A stretch of DNA of 64,000 bases from an uncultured Verrucomicrobiales bacterium (GCA_937928545.1 CALGJQ010000025.1:62001-126000), one strand, 5' to 3'. Positions 1 through 9,273 are shown, counted from the stretch's first letter. Translations and numbers: made by a program. The notes: a model not told the origin generated them from the sequence alone.

Positions 1-1
1 C

Positions 2-436
2 GTCGACTACACCTACACCTGGAGAGAAAACGGTCTCGACGCTGGCGGTCGCGCCTTCTCCATCGGCGCCGAGTACTTTCATCGTGATGTTCAATGGGCC
101 CACCCTGACGACAGCAACTTTCAGGGCTCCACTTCCCAAAACGGCTACATGGCATTCGTCAACTACCGCTTCACCGAAAACTGGATCGCTGACCTTCGCT
201 ACGAGCACCTTCAAGGCGTCTCCGGCGGACCCGAAGATCATGAAGGCGAAATCGAATACGCTTTTGCCTCTGGCGAGCGCGACCGTCTGTCCCTCGCCCT
301 CACTCGCGAGTTTCTCTATAAAGACACCCGCTCCATGGTCCGCTTGCAGTATTCCCACGACGAAACTGAAGAAGGAGGTGATGACTCCATCTGGCTCCAA
401 TTCGGCTTCAATTTCGGCCGCGACGAAGTCAGGTAG
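2..436 (+). CDS. Outer-membrane beta-barrel protein, C-terminal part (5' end outside window)
   Basis: The frame is open from the first bases of the window to a TAG at 434-436, giving 144 residues of a protein whose start lies outside. The residues alternate polar and hydrophobic with frequent aromatics (for example VDYTYTW, AFVNYRFTENWIADLRYEHLQ, VRLQYSHD), as in amphipathic beta-strands of an outer-membrane barrel. The last strand is IWLQFGFNFGR, but the protein ends DEVR and not in the aromatic residue usual for BAM substrates. The next gene, 94 bp downstream on the same strand, encodes a periplasmic adaptor, so this may be a porin or outer-membrane part of the same transport unit. That link is inferred from position only, and the substrate is unknown. 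Confidence 0.7.
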   Translation, partial: VDYTYTWRENGLDAGGRAFSIGAEYFHRDVQWAHPDDSNFQGSTSQNGYMAFVNYRFTENWIADLRYEHLQGVSGGPEDHEGEIEYAFASGERDRLSLALTREFLYKDTRSMVRLQYSHDETEEGGDDSIWLQFGFNFGRDEVR

Positions 437-530
437 CATTATTCCACGCTGCCCATTCCGCAAATCAAGCGAGTTCGTTGAGAGACACGACTCGCTTTTT
501 GCGTATTTGGGGCCATAATCCTCCAGCTTT

Positions 531-1736
531 ATGGCAAAACTTCTTCGCTACATCCTTCCCTTCATCGTCCTCGGTGTGGGCTATTTGGGATATAAAAATC
601 TAGCGACCGAAGAAAAAAAAGAACGCCCTCGCCGACCTACTCCGCCCATGATCGAAACTGAGGCCAGCACCTTGGAACGTCTCGATTACCAGGTCACTCT
701 TCAATCAGAAGGCCTAGTCCAACCTCATAACCAAACCGCCCTCACCCCTCGGGTCAGCGGCCGCGTCATTCACATCTCGCCGAAGTTTGAGAGCGGCTCA
801 TTCTTTGAGAAAAATGACACCCTCATCGAAATCGATCCTACCGATTTCCTCGCCGCAAAAATCTCCGCAGAAGCCCGACTCGCCCGATCCGAAGCCGCTC
901 TCGCTCAAGAAGAAGCCCGCGCCGAACAAGCCCTCCTCGATTGGAAAGATCTCGGCTACACCAGCCCGCCCACCGAACTTGTCCTCCGTAAGCCTCAACT
1001 CAAAGAAGCGAACGCCAATGTCAAAGCGTCACAAGCAGACCTTGCCGAAGCCATCCGAAATCTCGAACGCACCAAGGTCCTCGCCCCCTACTCTGGCCGC
1101 GTCAAAGAACGCCTCGTGGGACTTGGACAATCCGTCAACTCCGGCACCACCCTCGGCAATGTTTTTTCCACCGACTTCGCTGAAATTCGCCTCTCCCTTT
1201 CCGCGCGGGAACTCACCCACGTCAAGCTCCCCAACAACCCTGAAGACGCCCCCGTCCCCGTTACTTTGCATGATGCTCTGACCGAAGATTCCCAGCAATC
1301 CTGGCAAGGATCGATCGTCCGCACGGAAGGAACCTTGGATGAAAAATCTCGTAAACTCTTCATCATCGCCCGCGTCGATGACCCCTTCGGCCTAAAGTCA
1401 AAGGTCCAATCTCCCCTCCGCATCGGACAACCCGTCCGCGCTGTTTTGCAAGGCGGTATCATTCCTCAAGTTTTCGTCATTCCCCGAGAGAATCTCCTCC
1501 GACCAAATCAAGTCCTCCTCGTCAACCCCGAGGATTCCACCCTCAAGCGGCAGGACATCACCCCAATTTGGAGCGACCTTGAAAATCTCATCGTTGCCGA
1601 TGACCTCATCGAAGGCTGGCTTCTCGTCACCAGCAGACTTTCCACTTCGGCCAACGGAGCCAAGGTCAAAGTCATCGAGCCCGAGCCCGATGAACCCAAA
1701 GCCGCCTCCAAGGATAAAGCAAAACCGAGAGCCTGA
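531..1736 (+). CDS. RND-type efflux periplasmic adaptor (membrane fusion protein, HlyD/AcrA family)
   Basis: This 401-residue protein has one N-terminal hydrophobic segment (about residues 6-21, ILPFIVLGVGYLGY) followed by a charged stretch, so it is probably anchored in the inner membrane with its body in the periplasm. The order of parts fits membrane fusion proteins: a beta-barrel/lipoyl half around LTPRVSGRVIHISPKFESG, an Ala/Glu-rich alpha-hairpin (about 105-175), the second lipoyl half with APYSGRVKERLVGLGQSV, and a C-terminal beta region. Family members bridge an inner-membrane RND pump and an outer-membrane channel. No pump gene follows here, because the next gene encodes a redox flavoprotein, so the partner pump must lie upstream of the window or elsewhere. 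The substrate cannot be read from the sequence. Confidence 0.87.
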   Translation: MAKLLRYILPFIVLGVGYLGYKNLATEEKKERPRRPTPPMIETEASTLERLDYQVTLQSEGLVQPHNQTALTPRVSGRVIHISPKFESGSFFEKNDTLIEIDPTDFLAAKISAEARLARSEAALAQEEARAEQALLDWKDLGYTSPPTELVLRKPQLKEANANVKASQADLAEAIRNLERTKVLAPYSGRVKERLVGLGQSVNSGTTLGNVFSTDFAEIRLSLSARELTHVKLPNNPEDAPVPVTLHDALTEDSQQSWQGSIVRTEGTLDEKSRKLFIIARVDDPFGLKSKVQSPLRIGQPVRAVLQGGIIPQVFVIPRENLLRPNQVLLVNPEDSTLKRQDITPIWSDLENLIVADDLIEGWLLVTSRLSTSANGAKVKVIEPEPDEPKAASKDKAKPRA

Positions 1737-1796
1737 TTTCTTCCTCTCCCTTGCTTCCCCCTTGCCTCTTTCTAGGGTTCCGTCATTCTTTCTGCC

Positions 1797-3476
1797 ATGC
1801 CAGTTGCAGCCTCCGACCAAAAGCTCATCGACCAGTGGAAAAATGAGCCCGCTCCCTTACTGCCCCTGCTCCATGCCTTCCACGATCGCGATGGCTACCT
1901 CTCGGACGATGCCCTCCGCGCCGTTGCCGATGGCCTAAAAACTCCCCTTGCCGATCTCTACGGCACCGTCACTTTTTACCACCACTTTTCTCGCACCCCC
2001 GGCGGGCTCGAAGCCCCCCGCGTTTGCACCGGAAATATCTGCTGCCTCCGTGGTGGAAATGAAATTCTCGAAACATTAAAATCCCAAGGCCAAGCCGCCA
2101 CCGAGATGCCCTGCTCCGGTCGTTGCGATGCCCCCATCCCCGTCCTCACCGGACACACCACCCTCGCTGGCGAAACTGCCGCCGACCTCAAAGCAACCCC
2201 CTCACCACTCCCACCCGTCAACCCCGGCGGAATCGAAGAAGCCCTCTTCTCAAACATCCGCAAAGAAGGTCACAATACTCTCAGCGGCTACCAAGCCAAC
2301 GGTGGCTTCTCCGCTCTCAAGTCCGTCCTCGCAGGTGAGCCGCAAGACATCATCGACACCATCACCGCCTCCAAACTCGCTGGCCGTGGCGGCGCGGGCT
2401 TCCCCACCGGACTCAAGTGGCAAGCGGTCGCCGACTGCGACCGCCACCCCAAATCCATCGTCTGCAATGCCGACGAAGGTGAGCCCGGCTGCTTTAAAGA
2501 CCGCGCCCTCATGGACTATGATCCCTATGCCCTCATCGAAGGCATGATCATCGCCGCCTTCGCCACTGGCGCACCTCGCGGATTCATCTACCTTCGCTAC
2601 GAATACCCCGAGACCAATGCCCTCCTCGAACAATGCCTCGCCGAAGCGCGCGAAGCCGGACTTCTCGGAAACAACATCCTCGACTCCGGTTTCGAATTCC
2701 ACCTCTACGTCCGCCGCGGTGCCGGAGCCTACATCTGCGGAGAAGAAGGCTCCCTCCTCAACTCCCTCGAAGGAAAACACCCCTTCCCCCGCAACAAGCC
2801 CCCCTTCCCCGTCACTCACGGCTTCGAGGATAAGCCCACCGCTGTCAACAACGTCGAAACCCTCTGCGCCGTCCCACACATCATCACCAAAGGCCCCGAG
2901 TGGTATCACTCCCTCGGCCTCGGTAAAAACATCGGCACCAAACTCATCTCTCTCTCCGGCGACATCGCTCGCCCCGGAAACTACGAGGTCCCCTTTGGAC
3001 TCCCGCTCAAAACTCTCCTCTACGACTGGGCCGGCGGCCCGTTCTCCGGACGCAGCATCCAAGCCGTCACGATGGCTGGCCTCTCTGGCGGATTCCTCGG
3101 TCACCAAGTCCTTGACGAACTCACCCTCGATGACCCCTGCATCCGCTCGCACGGATCCTTCCTAGGAGCTGGTGGCATCATGGTCTTCGACGACTCCCGC
3201 GACATGGTCAAAGCCGCGCACGATGCCATGGCCTTCTTCGCTCACGAATCCTGCGGCAAATGCTTCCCCTGCCGCATCGGCACTCAACGCCTCACCGAAC
3301 GACTGAACGGTGACGCTAAAAATCTCTCCACCGAAGCCTGGACCGAGGAAGTGAACGACATCAACGAAGCGATGAAGGCCACCTCCGCCTGCGGACTCGG
3401 CATGGCCGCCCCCCACGTCACCGAATCTCTCCTCAAATACTTCCCCGACCAAGTTGCCGCCGCCACTCAAAGCTAA
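1797..3476 (+). CDS. Fused NuoE/NuoF-like NADH-binding flavoprotein (formate dehydrogenase beta or complex I 51-kDa type)
   Basis: The protein has 559 residues. Residues 1-125 are a thioredoxin-like [2Fe-2S] domain with the four expected cysteines (CTGNIC and CSGRC). Residues from about 150 onward are a NuoF/HoxF/FdsB flavoprotein with the FMN/NADH site (GRGGAGFPTGLKW, NADEGEPG), GAGAYICGEE, and the [4Fe-4S] motif SCGKCFPCRIGT. Such proteins pass electrons between NAD(H) and an iron-sulfur chain. The NuoE-NuoF fusion is typical of soluble NAD-dependent formate dehydrogenases and bidirectional hydrogenases. No formate dehydrogenase, hydrogenase or nuo gene is adjacent, so the catalytic partner is not identified. 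The start ATG follows a 60-bp gap after the adaptor gene. The family is certain, the exact complex is not. Confidence 0.88.
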   Translation: MPVAASDQKLIDQWKNEPAPLLPLLHAFHDRDGYLSDDALRAVADGLKTPLADLYGTVTFYHHFSRTPGGLEAPRVCTGNICCLRGGNEILETLKSQGQAATEMPCSGRCDAPIPVLTGHTTLAGETAADLKATPSPLPPVNPGGIEEALFSNIRKEGHNTLSGYQANGGFSALKSVLAGEPQDIIDTITASKLAGRGGAGFPTGLKWQAVADCDRHPKSIVCNADEGEPGCFKDRALMDYDPYALIEGMIIAAFATGAPRGFIYLRYEYPETNALLEQCLAEAREAGLLGNNILDSGFEFHLYVRRGAGAYICGEEGSLLNSLEGKHPFPRNKPPFPVTHGFEDKPTAVNNVETLCAVPHIITKGPEWYHSLGLGKNIGTKLISLSGDIARPGNYEVPFGLPLKTLLYDWAGGPFSGRSIQAVTMAGLSGGFLGHQVLDELTLDDPCIRSHGSFLGAGGIMVFDDSRDMVKAAHDAMAFFAHESCGKCFPCRIGTQRLTERLNGDAKNLSTEAWTEEVNDINEAMKATSACGLGMAAPHVTESLLKYFPDQVAAATQS

Positions 3477-3522
3477 CGGATCTCACTTCGAGTCTGGGCT
3501 TTACGCCGAGCCTTCGGATAAG

Positions 3523-4269
3523 TCAGTCTTCGACGGATTGTTCTTTCGCCTGAGTCGCCTTCTCCTCTCTTTCTCGTAACTTCTCTTGATATTCTCTTAC
3601 CTTTTGTAGGTAAAGGTCACCTTCCGCTTTATCTCTAGCGTCTTGCTCGGCTTTAACCGTTGCCCAATCTTCAGGAGAATACAAATACCCCTTAAGCATC
3701 CGAGGCTCATCAACAACGATTTCGTTATCCGACGTCTTCCAAACATGTTTGTTTCCTAAAGCCCATACCAGAGGCTGAGCATCGCTCCTTCGTACGGCAA
3801 ACCCTCTTTGGGGACTGTTTTCGTGAGAACCCCAAATGAGATACAAATCTTCTCCTTCATAAACACTATGCGTGCGGTGGTAGACTTGTGGAGACGATAG
3901 GATCTCCCGAAACAGCTCATTCGCCGCCTCTGGAGTCTTCTGTCGATTCTTGGGAAACAGACTAAAAGGAGGATTGAAGAGTGGAATACTGGTCCGATGA
4001 ACTTCTGCAAGCAGACCCTTTGGTAAGTCTCTTATCTCGACTCTACGAGCTTGCTGCCTTTTCATCCTCTCGGAAGAAAGAATTACCATCGGCTCAGGAA
4101 CTTTTTGACGAACAATCGATTTCATCTTTCGTGTCGAGGGCGCAATGTCCTCAACTTTCTGCTCAACCTCATTGTCGGTAATATTTTCGTAACCTAATAA
4201 GAAAAAGCCGATGGCGATCATTCCAATCAACACTATAAAACCAGCCATCCATTGAGTGATCTTTGACAT
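3523..4269 (-). CDS. Membrane-anchored protein of unknown function, partner of the upstream secreted protein
   Basis: I do not recognise this 248-residue protein. It has one N-terminal membrane segment (about 8-26, MAGFIVLIGMIAIGFFLLG) and a charged body. The C-terminal 50 residues are rich in Glu, Lys, Arg and Gln (VREYQEKLREREEKATQAKEQ), suggesting a helix or coiled coil. Its ATG directly abuts the stop codon of the gene before it (4270-4272), so the two are almost surely one transcript and translationally coupled. Its base composition is more AT-rich than the genes on either side, as is that of its partner, which suggests recent transfer or relaxed codon selection. A role in the same envelope process as the transglutaminase-like partner is inferred from the coupling alone. 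Confidence 0.75.
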   Translation of the reverse strand: MSKITQWMAGFIVLIGMIAIGFFLLGYENITDNEVEQKVEDIAPSTRKMKSIVRQKVPEPMVILSSERMKRQQARRVEIRDLPKGLLAEVHRTSIPLFNPPFSLFPKNRQKTPEAANELFREILSSPQVYHRTHSVYEGEDLYLIWGSHENSPQRGFAVRRSDAQPLVWALGNKHVWKTSDNEIVVDEPRMLKGYLYSPEDWATVKAEQDARDKAEGDLYLQKVREYQEKLREREEKATQAKEQSVED

Positions 4270-6480
4270 CTAATCGCGGGTTATCGTTGATTTAATTTCA
4301 GACTGTCCTTCACTGTTGTTGGAGCGAAACACCTTTGCTGCATCATCAGACTTCAAGCCAAAGAGTTCAAACGTGCGATTCTCATATATCTTAAAAACAT
4401 CCTGATTGGGAACAGGCACCACTGGCGAACTGCCATACGACGGGTCAAACAAGGTTCCGTTAACAAATACAATGGAATGGTTTTCAAATTTTTTAGGAGG
4501 GTCAGATTCTTTGGGCACACCTCCTCCCGCAACAGCAGACAGGTAAACTGACGTCACTTTGCCATTACCTCGACCTTGCCCTGGCACTCCAAGTGCCTTA
4601 TCTTTAAAGTTTGTAACAAAATCTTCTTCGATTAGGAACGGGTAAGAGGGATTCTCACCCTCTGTAATTTGTGGTGTTTTCCACTCAACATTTTTAACAA
4701 CGAATGAATCCTCAGTAGCAACTGCCGGTTTTATAGTTAAGTAGGCAGCGGGAATGCTATCACCATGAACCTTACAAAGTTCGTAAAAAAAATCAGCCCA
4801 AGCGGAACACTGACCATTTCCCTGATTTGCTCCAGCAAGAAGCAGCCTTGCTGAAGCAATATCTACAGCACTATCGACATCTGGTAACCCATTCCCACCC
4901 AAGTCCGCGTAGTAAAAAATCGGGAATTCTACTTCTTTTGGTTCGGTTGGAATAACCTTGGCCACAAACCGATCCTCAAACCCAGAATAAATGGCCTTGA
5001 TGAAATTATCAAAATCGGGGCCATCATCATCAAATTTCATCCCATCTGTCTCGATACACGCATGATAGAAGAGGCTTTCTTGCCTTAAATGACGTATTTC
5101 AACCTTATTTTTTCGGACAAAGGTAGCTGGAGTATCATGAGTGACGTAGAGAACGTGATAAGTTTCTAGGTCAGTGGTAGTGGGAACACTTCCAAGGCCC
5201 TGTTTTACAGAAACACTCCATTTAATTGTAAAGAATTCGCGTTCCTGTTCCCCTTCAGGGTACTTTCCGTATAATCGGACAACTTCAGGTAGAACCCCTC
5301 CACATTTAACCTTTTTAAGTTCATACAAATCCTCTGAATTCGCCACTTTCATCAAAGGAGTAGATTTAAGAGTAATGTTATTAGGCGCAGAAAGAGAGAC
5401 CGAAGCTTGGGCTGGTTTCGAGGGGATCCTAAATCGAGCTGATAACGTGATTCCCTCATTGCGAGAATAACTCACAGGGAAATTGTGGCTATCGCTTTTC
5501 CATTGAGGGTCGCGATATTTAACAGTCATCCGGTCGTTAGTCAGTTCGTGATTTTCGAAAAAGGAAACCTCTTTGATTTCAATAGGAGACGCAGGTAATA
5601 CCGTTACTTGAGGTCCAGCCGATCCCGTGCCTTCGGTAGAATTGGGATTTGGAGGATCTGAAGAGTTATTGGGGTCAGTCCCCGTAGCTTCCTCCTGTCC
5701 ATCCCATTTTCCATCGCCGTCGGTATCGGGATTTTGAGGGTCTGTTCCATTCACTTTTTCAGCCTCGTCTGAAATACCATCACGATCCGAATCAACTACC
5801 CTAACTTTAACTCGGACAATTCCCTTTTCCCCAGCTGTTTGCAGACCAATAATAATATCCTGCCCAGAGGAGGGAGCAGAAAGGTTCGGATAGGCCAATT
5901 GAAAATCCTGCAGAATCGCGCTATCTTCGATCCCTAACACTGGCATCGAATTTGGAACGGACGCTAATTCAGGCGAGCTCGGAACAATCAGGAAAAGGTA
6001 TGAACTACTTTTGTGGGTGAAAGGCGGAAACCCGGTGGCAGCAATCAAAAACTGAGGAAGTGAACTTTCAAAATAAGTCACCAATTGTTGAGTGCTAGGC
6101 GAGATCCACGAAATAACAGCTCCACCACTCGATACCGTTTGCACAGCCATCTCTACAATCGGGGTGGTATTTGGACTGCTCAGACCGCTTCCACTTGCTG
6201 GAACCAACGGAATCGTAAACGATTCACCTACACCCTTAAACTTGAAAGAATCAGCCCAGGATCCATCTTCCTGAAGAGCCTGCAATGTATACTCCCAATT
6301 GGGATTAGTCCCAAACTGAATAGCAAAGCAATCCATTCCACCGATCAGGACGCTAGTTTGGCTTGTTGAGATGGTCGGCTCTTCGATTTCGGCAGATTGG
6401 GCACTTACCTTATTTAAGCTCAACAAAAGGAGTAGGGCTGCATTCAAAATCAAGTAAATGGTTTTATAAACATTCCACAA
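4270..6480 (-). CDS. Secreted protein with calcium-binding TSP3-type repeats and a transglutaminase-like region
   Basis: The protein has 736 residues. A signal peptide (about 1-27, ILNAALLLLLSLNKVSA) starts from TTG, with GGAG about ten bases upstream and no early ATG. Residues near 230-285 carry thrombospondin type 3-like Asp-rich repeats (DSDRDGISDEAE, NPDTDGDGKWDGQEE), which in known proteins bind calcium. Further on, GQCSAWADFFYELCKVHG resembles the Cys-containing core of transglutaminase-like cysteine enzymes. HSIVFVNGTLFDPSYG supplies a plausible His and Asp of the triad. The region between is beta-rich and unrecognised. I infer a secreted or surface calcium-dependent enzyme or adhesin. 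The catalytic assignment is from motif resemblance only. It is co-transcribed with the downstream membrane protein. Confidence 0.75.
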   Translation of the reverse strand: MWNVYKTIYLILNAALLLLLSLNKVSAQSAEIEEPTISTSQTSVLIGGMDCFAIQFGTNPNWEYTLQALQEDGSWADSFKFKGVGESFTIPLVPASGSGLSSPNTTPIVEMAVQTVSSGGAVISWISPSTQQLVTYFESSLPQFLIAATGFPPFTHKSSSYLFLIVPSSPELASVPNSMPVLGIEDSAILQDFQLAYPNLSAPSSGQDIIIGLQTAGEKGIVRVKVRVVDSDRDGISDEAEKVNGTDPQNPDTDGDGKWDGQEEATGTDPNNSSDPPNPNSTEGTGSAGPQVTVLPASPIEIKEVSFFENHELTNDRMTVKYRDPQWKSDSHNFPVSYSRNEGITLSARFRIPSKPAQASVSLSAPNNITLKSTPLMKVANSEDLYELKKVKCGGVLPEVVRLYGKYPEGEQEREFFTIKWSVSVKQGLGSVPTTTDLETYHVLYVTHDTPATFVRKNKVEIRHLRQESLFYHACIETDGMKFDDDGPDFDNFIKAIYSGFEDRFVAKVIPTEPKEVEFPIFYYADLGGNGLPDVDSAVDIASARLLLAGANQGNGQCSAWADFFYELCKVHGDSIPAAYLTIKPAVATEDSFVVKNVEWKTPQITEGENPSYPFLIEEDFVTNFKDKALGVPGQGRGNGKVTSVYLSAVAGGGVPKESDPPKKFENHSIVFVNGTLFDPSYGSSPVVPVPNQDVFKIYENRTFELFGLKSDDAAKVFRSNNSEGQSEIKSTITRD

Positions 6481-6792
6481 AAAATTATCTCCATCAAAAT
6501 ACTATTCAAGTAGAATAATAACTTCTTAGGTGCGCCACAATCATCGCCGTCTGTCTCACAAACTCGAAGCCATTGTGCAGCCCCACGCCACCACGGATCT
6601 AGTTCGACAAATCCTTACAAATCCAAATGGACTAAAAAGAACGAAAACTTTTTCTAGGCAAGTGCTCAGAATTAGCCAAACTCCAAGCTGATCGAGAAAA
6701 TAATCCAGCTCGATTCTCAACGCGTCCCGGGAGGTCCTTGTTTTCGCAGGCAGTTCTTCCGGGGCGCATTTTTTTGCCTCGGCACGGTTTCC
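6481..6792. other. Intergenic stretch without a supportable gene
   Basis: These 312 bases separate the AT-rich islet from the next minus-strand gene. A GTG-started plus-strand frame at 6530-6691 (53 codons) is open but matches nothing I recognise. I see no terminator hairpin with a T-run, no tRNA and no repeat shared with other parts of the window. Promoter sequences for the 6480 gene are expected near the right side of its start, but no clear -35/-10 pair stands out. Confidence 0.5.
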
Positions 6793-8109
6793 TTAGCGCT
6801 TCTTAGGGAGATCAAAGAGCTTTTGCACCTCGTCGAGATACTTGTGGACAGGATCCTTCGTCATCTCTTCACCTTTACGGAGATTGTTTTTCAAGCGTAG
6901 AAAATCTTCAAACTCGCCGCTCTCTTTTTTAACCGTCGAAAGGTGATACCAATCCATCAAGTCAGTCAATTGGTCATACCGTCTCCCTTCTGCCGCGCGG
7001 AAAATTTTCAGATTCTCCAGCACCTTATCAGGATCCTCAGCCTCCCCCTTCGCAATATCCGAAAGCAACTGCAGATAGCCGCCAATCACGGGGCGATAAG
7101 TTGGAAAACAACGAAAACTCAAATGCGCCAACAAATCTGTCGCAGGCCGCACCGCTTCCACTCGCTCCTCTAGCTTGTCGATTGCGGCAACCGCTCGCCA
7201 GGCATCAAGGCCTACTCGGTATGTCCGACCACGTTCATCCGAGAGATGAAGTTCCAAGATCTTCAGCAACTGCGCTTCGGTTTCCGGCACCGTCATCGCC
7301 TCCGTGAGCTTTTTCTCCGACATCGAGGCCACCTGAAGCATCCACCAACGCTCCAGCCCTTTCGCACCCAAGTTCACCTGCGGAAAATAGCTTCGCATCA
7401 AGTTCAGTGGCTCCCCCTCATAGGTCGCCACCTTCCCCAGAAAACTCTTCATGCTCTCCTTCCCTTGCGGTTGCGCAAGCAGGGCCATCACAAGCGCTCC
7501 CGAGGAAGCTCTAAACAACTCCCGACTCAAAATGTCCAAATCTCCCACCATCGTTCGATCCGTCAACTTCTCAACCTCAACCCAGCCACCACTATCCACC
7601 AGCGAAGAATACATCCGCCGATCGCCCTGATTTTTACTCCACAGAAGGGCCTCCGACATCCCGTCCAACAACCACGGTCGAATCTCCACTCGCTCCGCAA
7701 CCGTCTCCGGCGGAAGTGAGCGCAAGGTCCGCTCGATCAAAAGCATCTCCAAAAGGACCCGATCCAGTCGCTCCTGATTCAGAGAATTTCCACGACCCAA
7801 GCGAAGATCGATTTGAAGCCGATACCTTTGCTCCGCATCCTCAGTTTTCAAAAACTCACGCGCAATCTGGAAACCCTTCCCTTCCTCTGCCGGATAAAGC
7901 TGTAACACGATCGGAAAAGGCTTCCCCTCCACATCGCCCACCAGATTATCCAGATCCTTAATCAAGATCTCCGCATCTTGAATCATCGCCACGCGGAGAG
8001 GTGAACTGCCCCCATAAATGGTGAGGCGTCCTCCCACGCTACTCGTCTCATTCTCCTGCCCCCAGAGCAGTAACGGAAACAAACAGGCCAGAATCAAAAA
8101 CACTCTCAT
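6793..8109 (-). CDS. Secreted protein of unknown function, possibly peptidase-MA-like without a zinc motif
   Basis: I do not recognise the family. I place the start at the ATG at 8107-8109, which gives a clean signal peptide (MRVFLILACLFPLLLWGQ). A longer frame runs upstream, but it would overlap trpC on the other strand and begins with non-secretory sequence. The mature protein (438 residues in all) is mostly helical. The stretch RPWLLDGMSEALLW, followed by repeated helical segments, resembles the part of gluzincin-like peptidase MA proteins after the active site. No HExxH motif is present, so a peptidase role is not supported. It is divergent from trpC with 96 bp between the starts. Export to periplasm or surface is the only firm statement. 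Confidence 0.75.
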   Translation of the reverse strand: MRVFLILACLFPLLLWGQENETSSVGGRLTIYGGSSPLRVAMIQDAEILIKDLDNLVGDVEGKPFPIVLQLYPAEEGKGFQIAREFLKTEDAEQRYRLQIDLRLGRGNSLNQERLDRVLLEMLLIERTLRSLPPETVAERVEIRPWLLDGMSEALLWSKNQGDRRMYSSLVDSGGWVEVEKLTDRTMVGDLDILSRELFRASSGALVMALLAQPQGKESMKSFLGKVATYEGEPLNLMRSYFPQVNLGAKGLERWWMLQVASMSEKKLTEAMTVPETEAQLLKILELHLSDERGRTYRVGLDAWRAVAAIDKLEERVEAVRPATDLLAHLSFRCFPTYRPVIGGYLQLLSDIAKGEAEDPDKVLENLKIFRAAEGRRYDQLTDLMDWYHLSTVKKESGEFEDFLRLKNNLRKGEEMTKDPVHKYLDEVQKLFDLPKKR

Positions 8110-8205
8110 GGGGCACAAAGCATCTCCTGCCCGCCCGTTCAGGACAAGAGTGGAATTGATCGCTTTCCTTTTTACCACCTTCGCGTATTTCATTGAACGT
8201 CGCCT

Positions 8206-8997
8206 ATGAACAAGCTGGACGAAATCATTGCCTACAAAAAAACGGAGATCGAGCCCCTCATCCCTCTCACCAAAAAACTCCGCGCCTCCGCCCTCATGCG
8301 CAACGACTTCGGAGGCTTCCGCTCCGCTCTCGACCTTGGTCCCGACCGCCTCAGCGTCATCGCCGAGGTCAAAAAGGCCTCTCCCTCCGCCGGCGTCATC
8401 GATCCCAACTTCGATCCCGTCCGCCAAGCCCAGCGCTACATTGATGGCGGTGCCTCCTGCATGTCCATTCTTACCGATGAGAAATACTTCCAAGGCCACC
8501 TCTCATATCTCATGGAGATTTCCAAAATCTCCCCCATCCCCCTTCTCCGTAAAGACTTCACGGTTCACGAATCTCAGATCTACGAAGCCAGCGTCTCAGG
8601 AGCCGATGCCATCCTCCTCATCGTTGCCGCCCTCGATGACGAGCAACTCCGCAAGCTCTACGAGGCCGCCCAAGAAGTGCAGCTTGATGTCCTCGTCGAA
8701 GTCCACGACCTCCGCGAAATGGAACGCGCCCTCGATCTCGGCGCCGACCTCATCGGCATTAACAACCGGAACCTCAAGACCATGACCACCGACCTCATCG
8801 CAACCGAGCAACTCGCCGAAGAAGTCCCCGACGACGTCATCCTCGTCTCCGAGTCCGGCCTCAAAGACCCCAGCGACGCTCAACGCGCCCTCGACGCCGG
8901 AGCCAGCTCCATCCTCATCGGAGAAACCCTCATGCGCCACCAAGACCCCACCCGCGCCGTCGAAGAATACCTCGCCCTCCGGGTGAGTGAAGAATAG
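8206..8997 (+). CDS. trpC: Indole-3-glycerol phosphate synthase
   Basis: The 263-residue protein is a single TIM barrel that converts 1-(2-carboxyphenylamino)-1-deoxyribulose 5-phosphate to indole-3-glycerol phosphate in tryptophan synthesis. Family motifs are all present: EVKKASPSAG with the catalytic Lys, LTDEKYFQG, LLRKDF with the second active-site Lys, EVHD, GINNRNL and the phosphate-binding SESGL. The length is normal for a monofunctional enzyme with no TrpF fusion. No other trp gene is adjacent, so the gene is dispersed from the rest of the pathway. The cassette array begins about 280 bp downstream. Confidence 0.96.
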   Translation: MNKLDEIIAYKKTEIEPLIPLTKKLRASALMRNDFGGFRSALDLGPDRLSVIAEVKKASPSAGVIDPNFDPVRQAQRYIDGGASCMSILTDEKYFQGHLSYLMEISKISPIPLLRKDFTVHESQIYEASVSGADAILLIVAALDDEQLRKLYEAAQEVQLDVLVEVHDLREMERALDLGADLIGINNRNLKTMTTDLIATEQLAEEVPDDVILVSESGLKDPSDAQRALDAGASSILIGETLMRHQDPTRAVEEYLALRVSEE

Positions 8998-9002
8998 ACA
9001 CT

Positions 9003-9131
9003 ATGAGCGAAGATATAGACTTCCGCCTCATAGTGATGGGAACTGAAAATGTTGCGATTGCTAGGGCTTCTGGAGATGAAGCTCTAACATGCCGAGGAGT
9101 AAGGATGGGAATGGGAGCCCACTATCGTTAA
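9003..9131 (+). CDS. Possible small protein (42 residues), unrecognised
   Basis: An ATG five bases after the trpC stop opens a 42-residue frame beginning MSEDIDFRLIVMG and ending MGMGAHYR. The composition is protein-like and the start suggests coupling to trpC, but nothing in it is recognised. It could be a fragment of a larger gene cut when the adjacent array formed. The rest of 9132-9273 shows no other gene. Confidence 0.25.
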   Translation: MSEDIDFRLIVMGTENVAIARASGDEALTCRGVRMGMGAHYR

Positions 9132-9273
9132 GTCGTATCATCGATTGTGCTTTCTCGACGGGATTTCCGGATTCGATAGGATTCAATGTGAATCATGCCC
9201 CCCCTCTACGTGATACGAGCCATGATACTCCTCGCCCTCAATCGTGGTGGAAATCTCTCGTGTCATATTTCAA

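Noticed and set aside
2250..3152. Antisense open frame opposite the NuoE/NuoF-like gene
   Set aside because: Composition is that of a codon-bias shadow and no start or context supports it.
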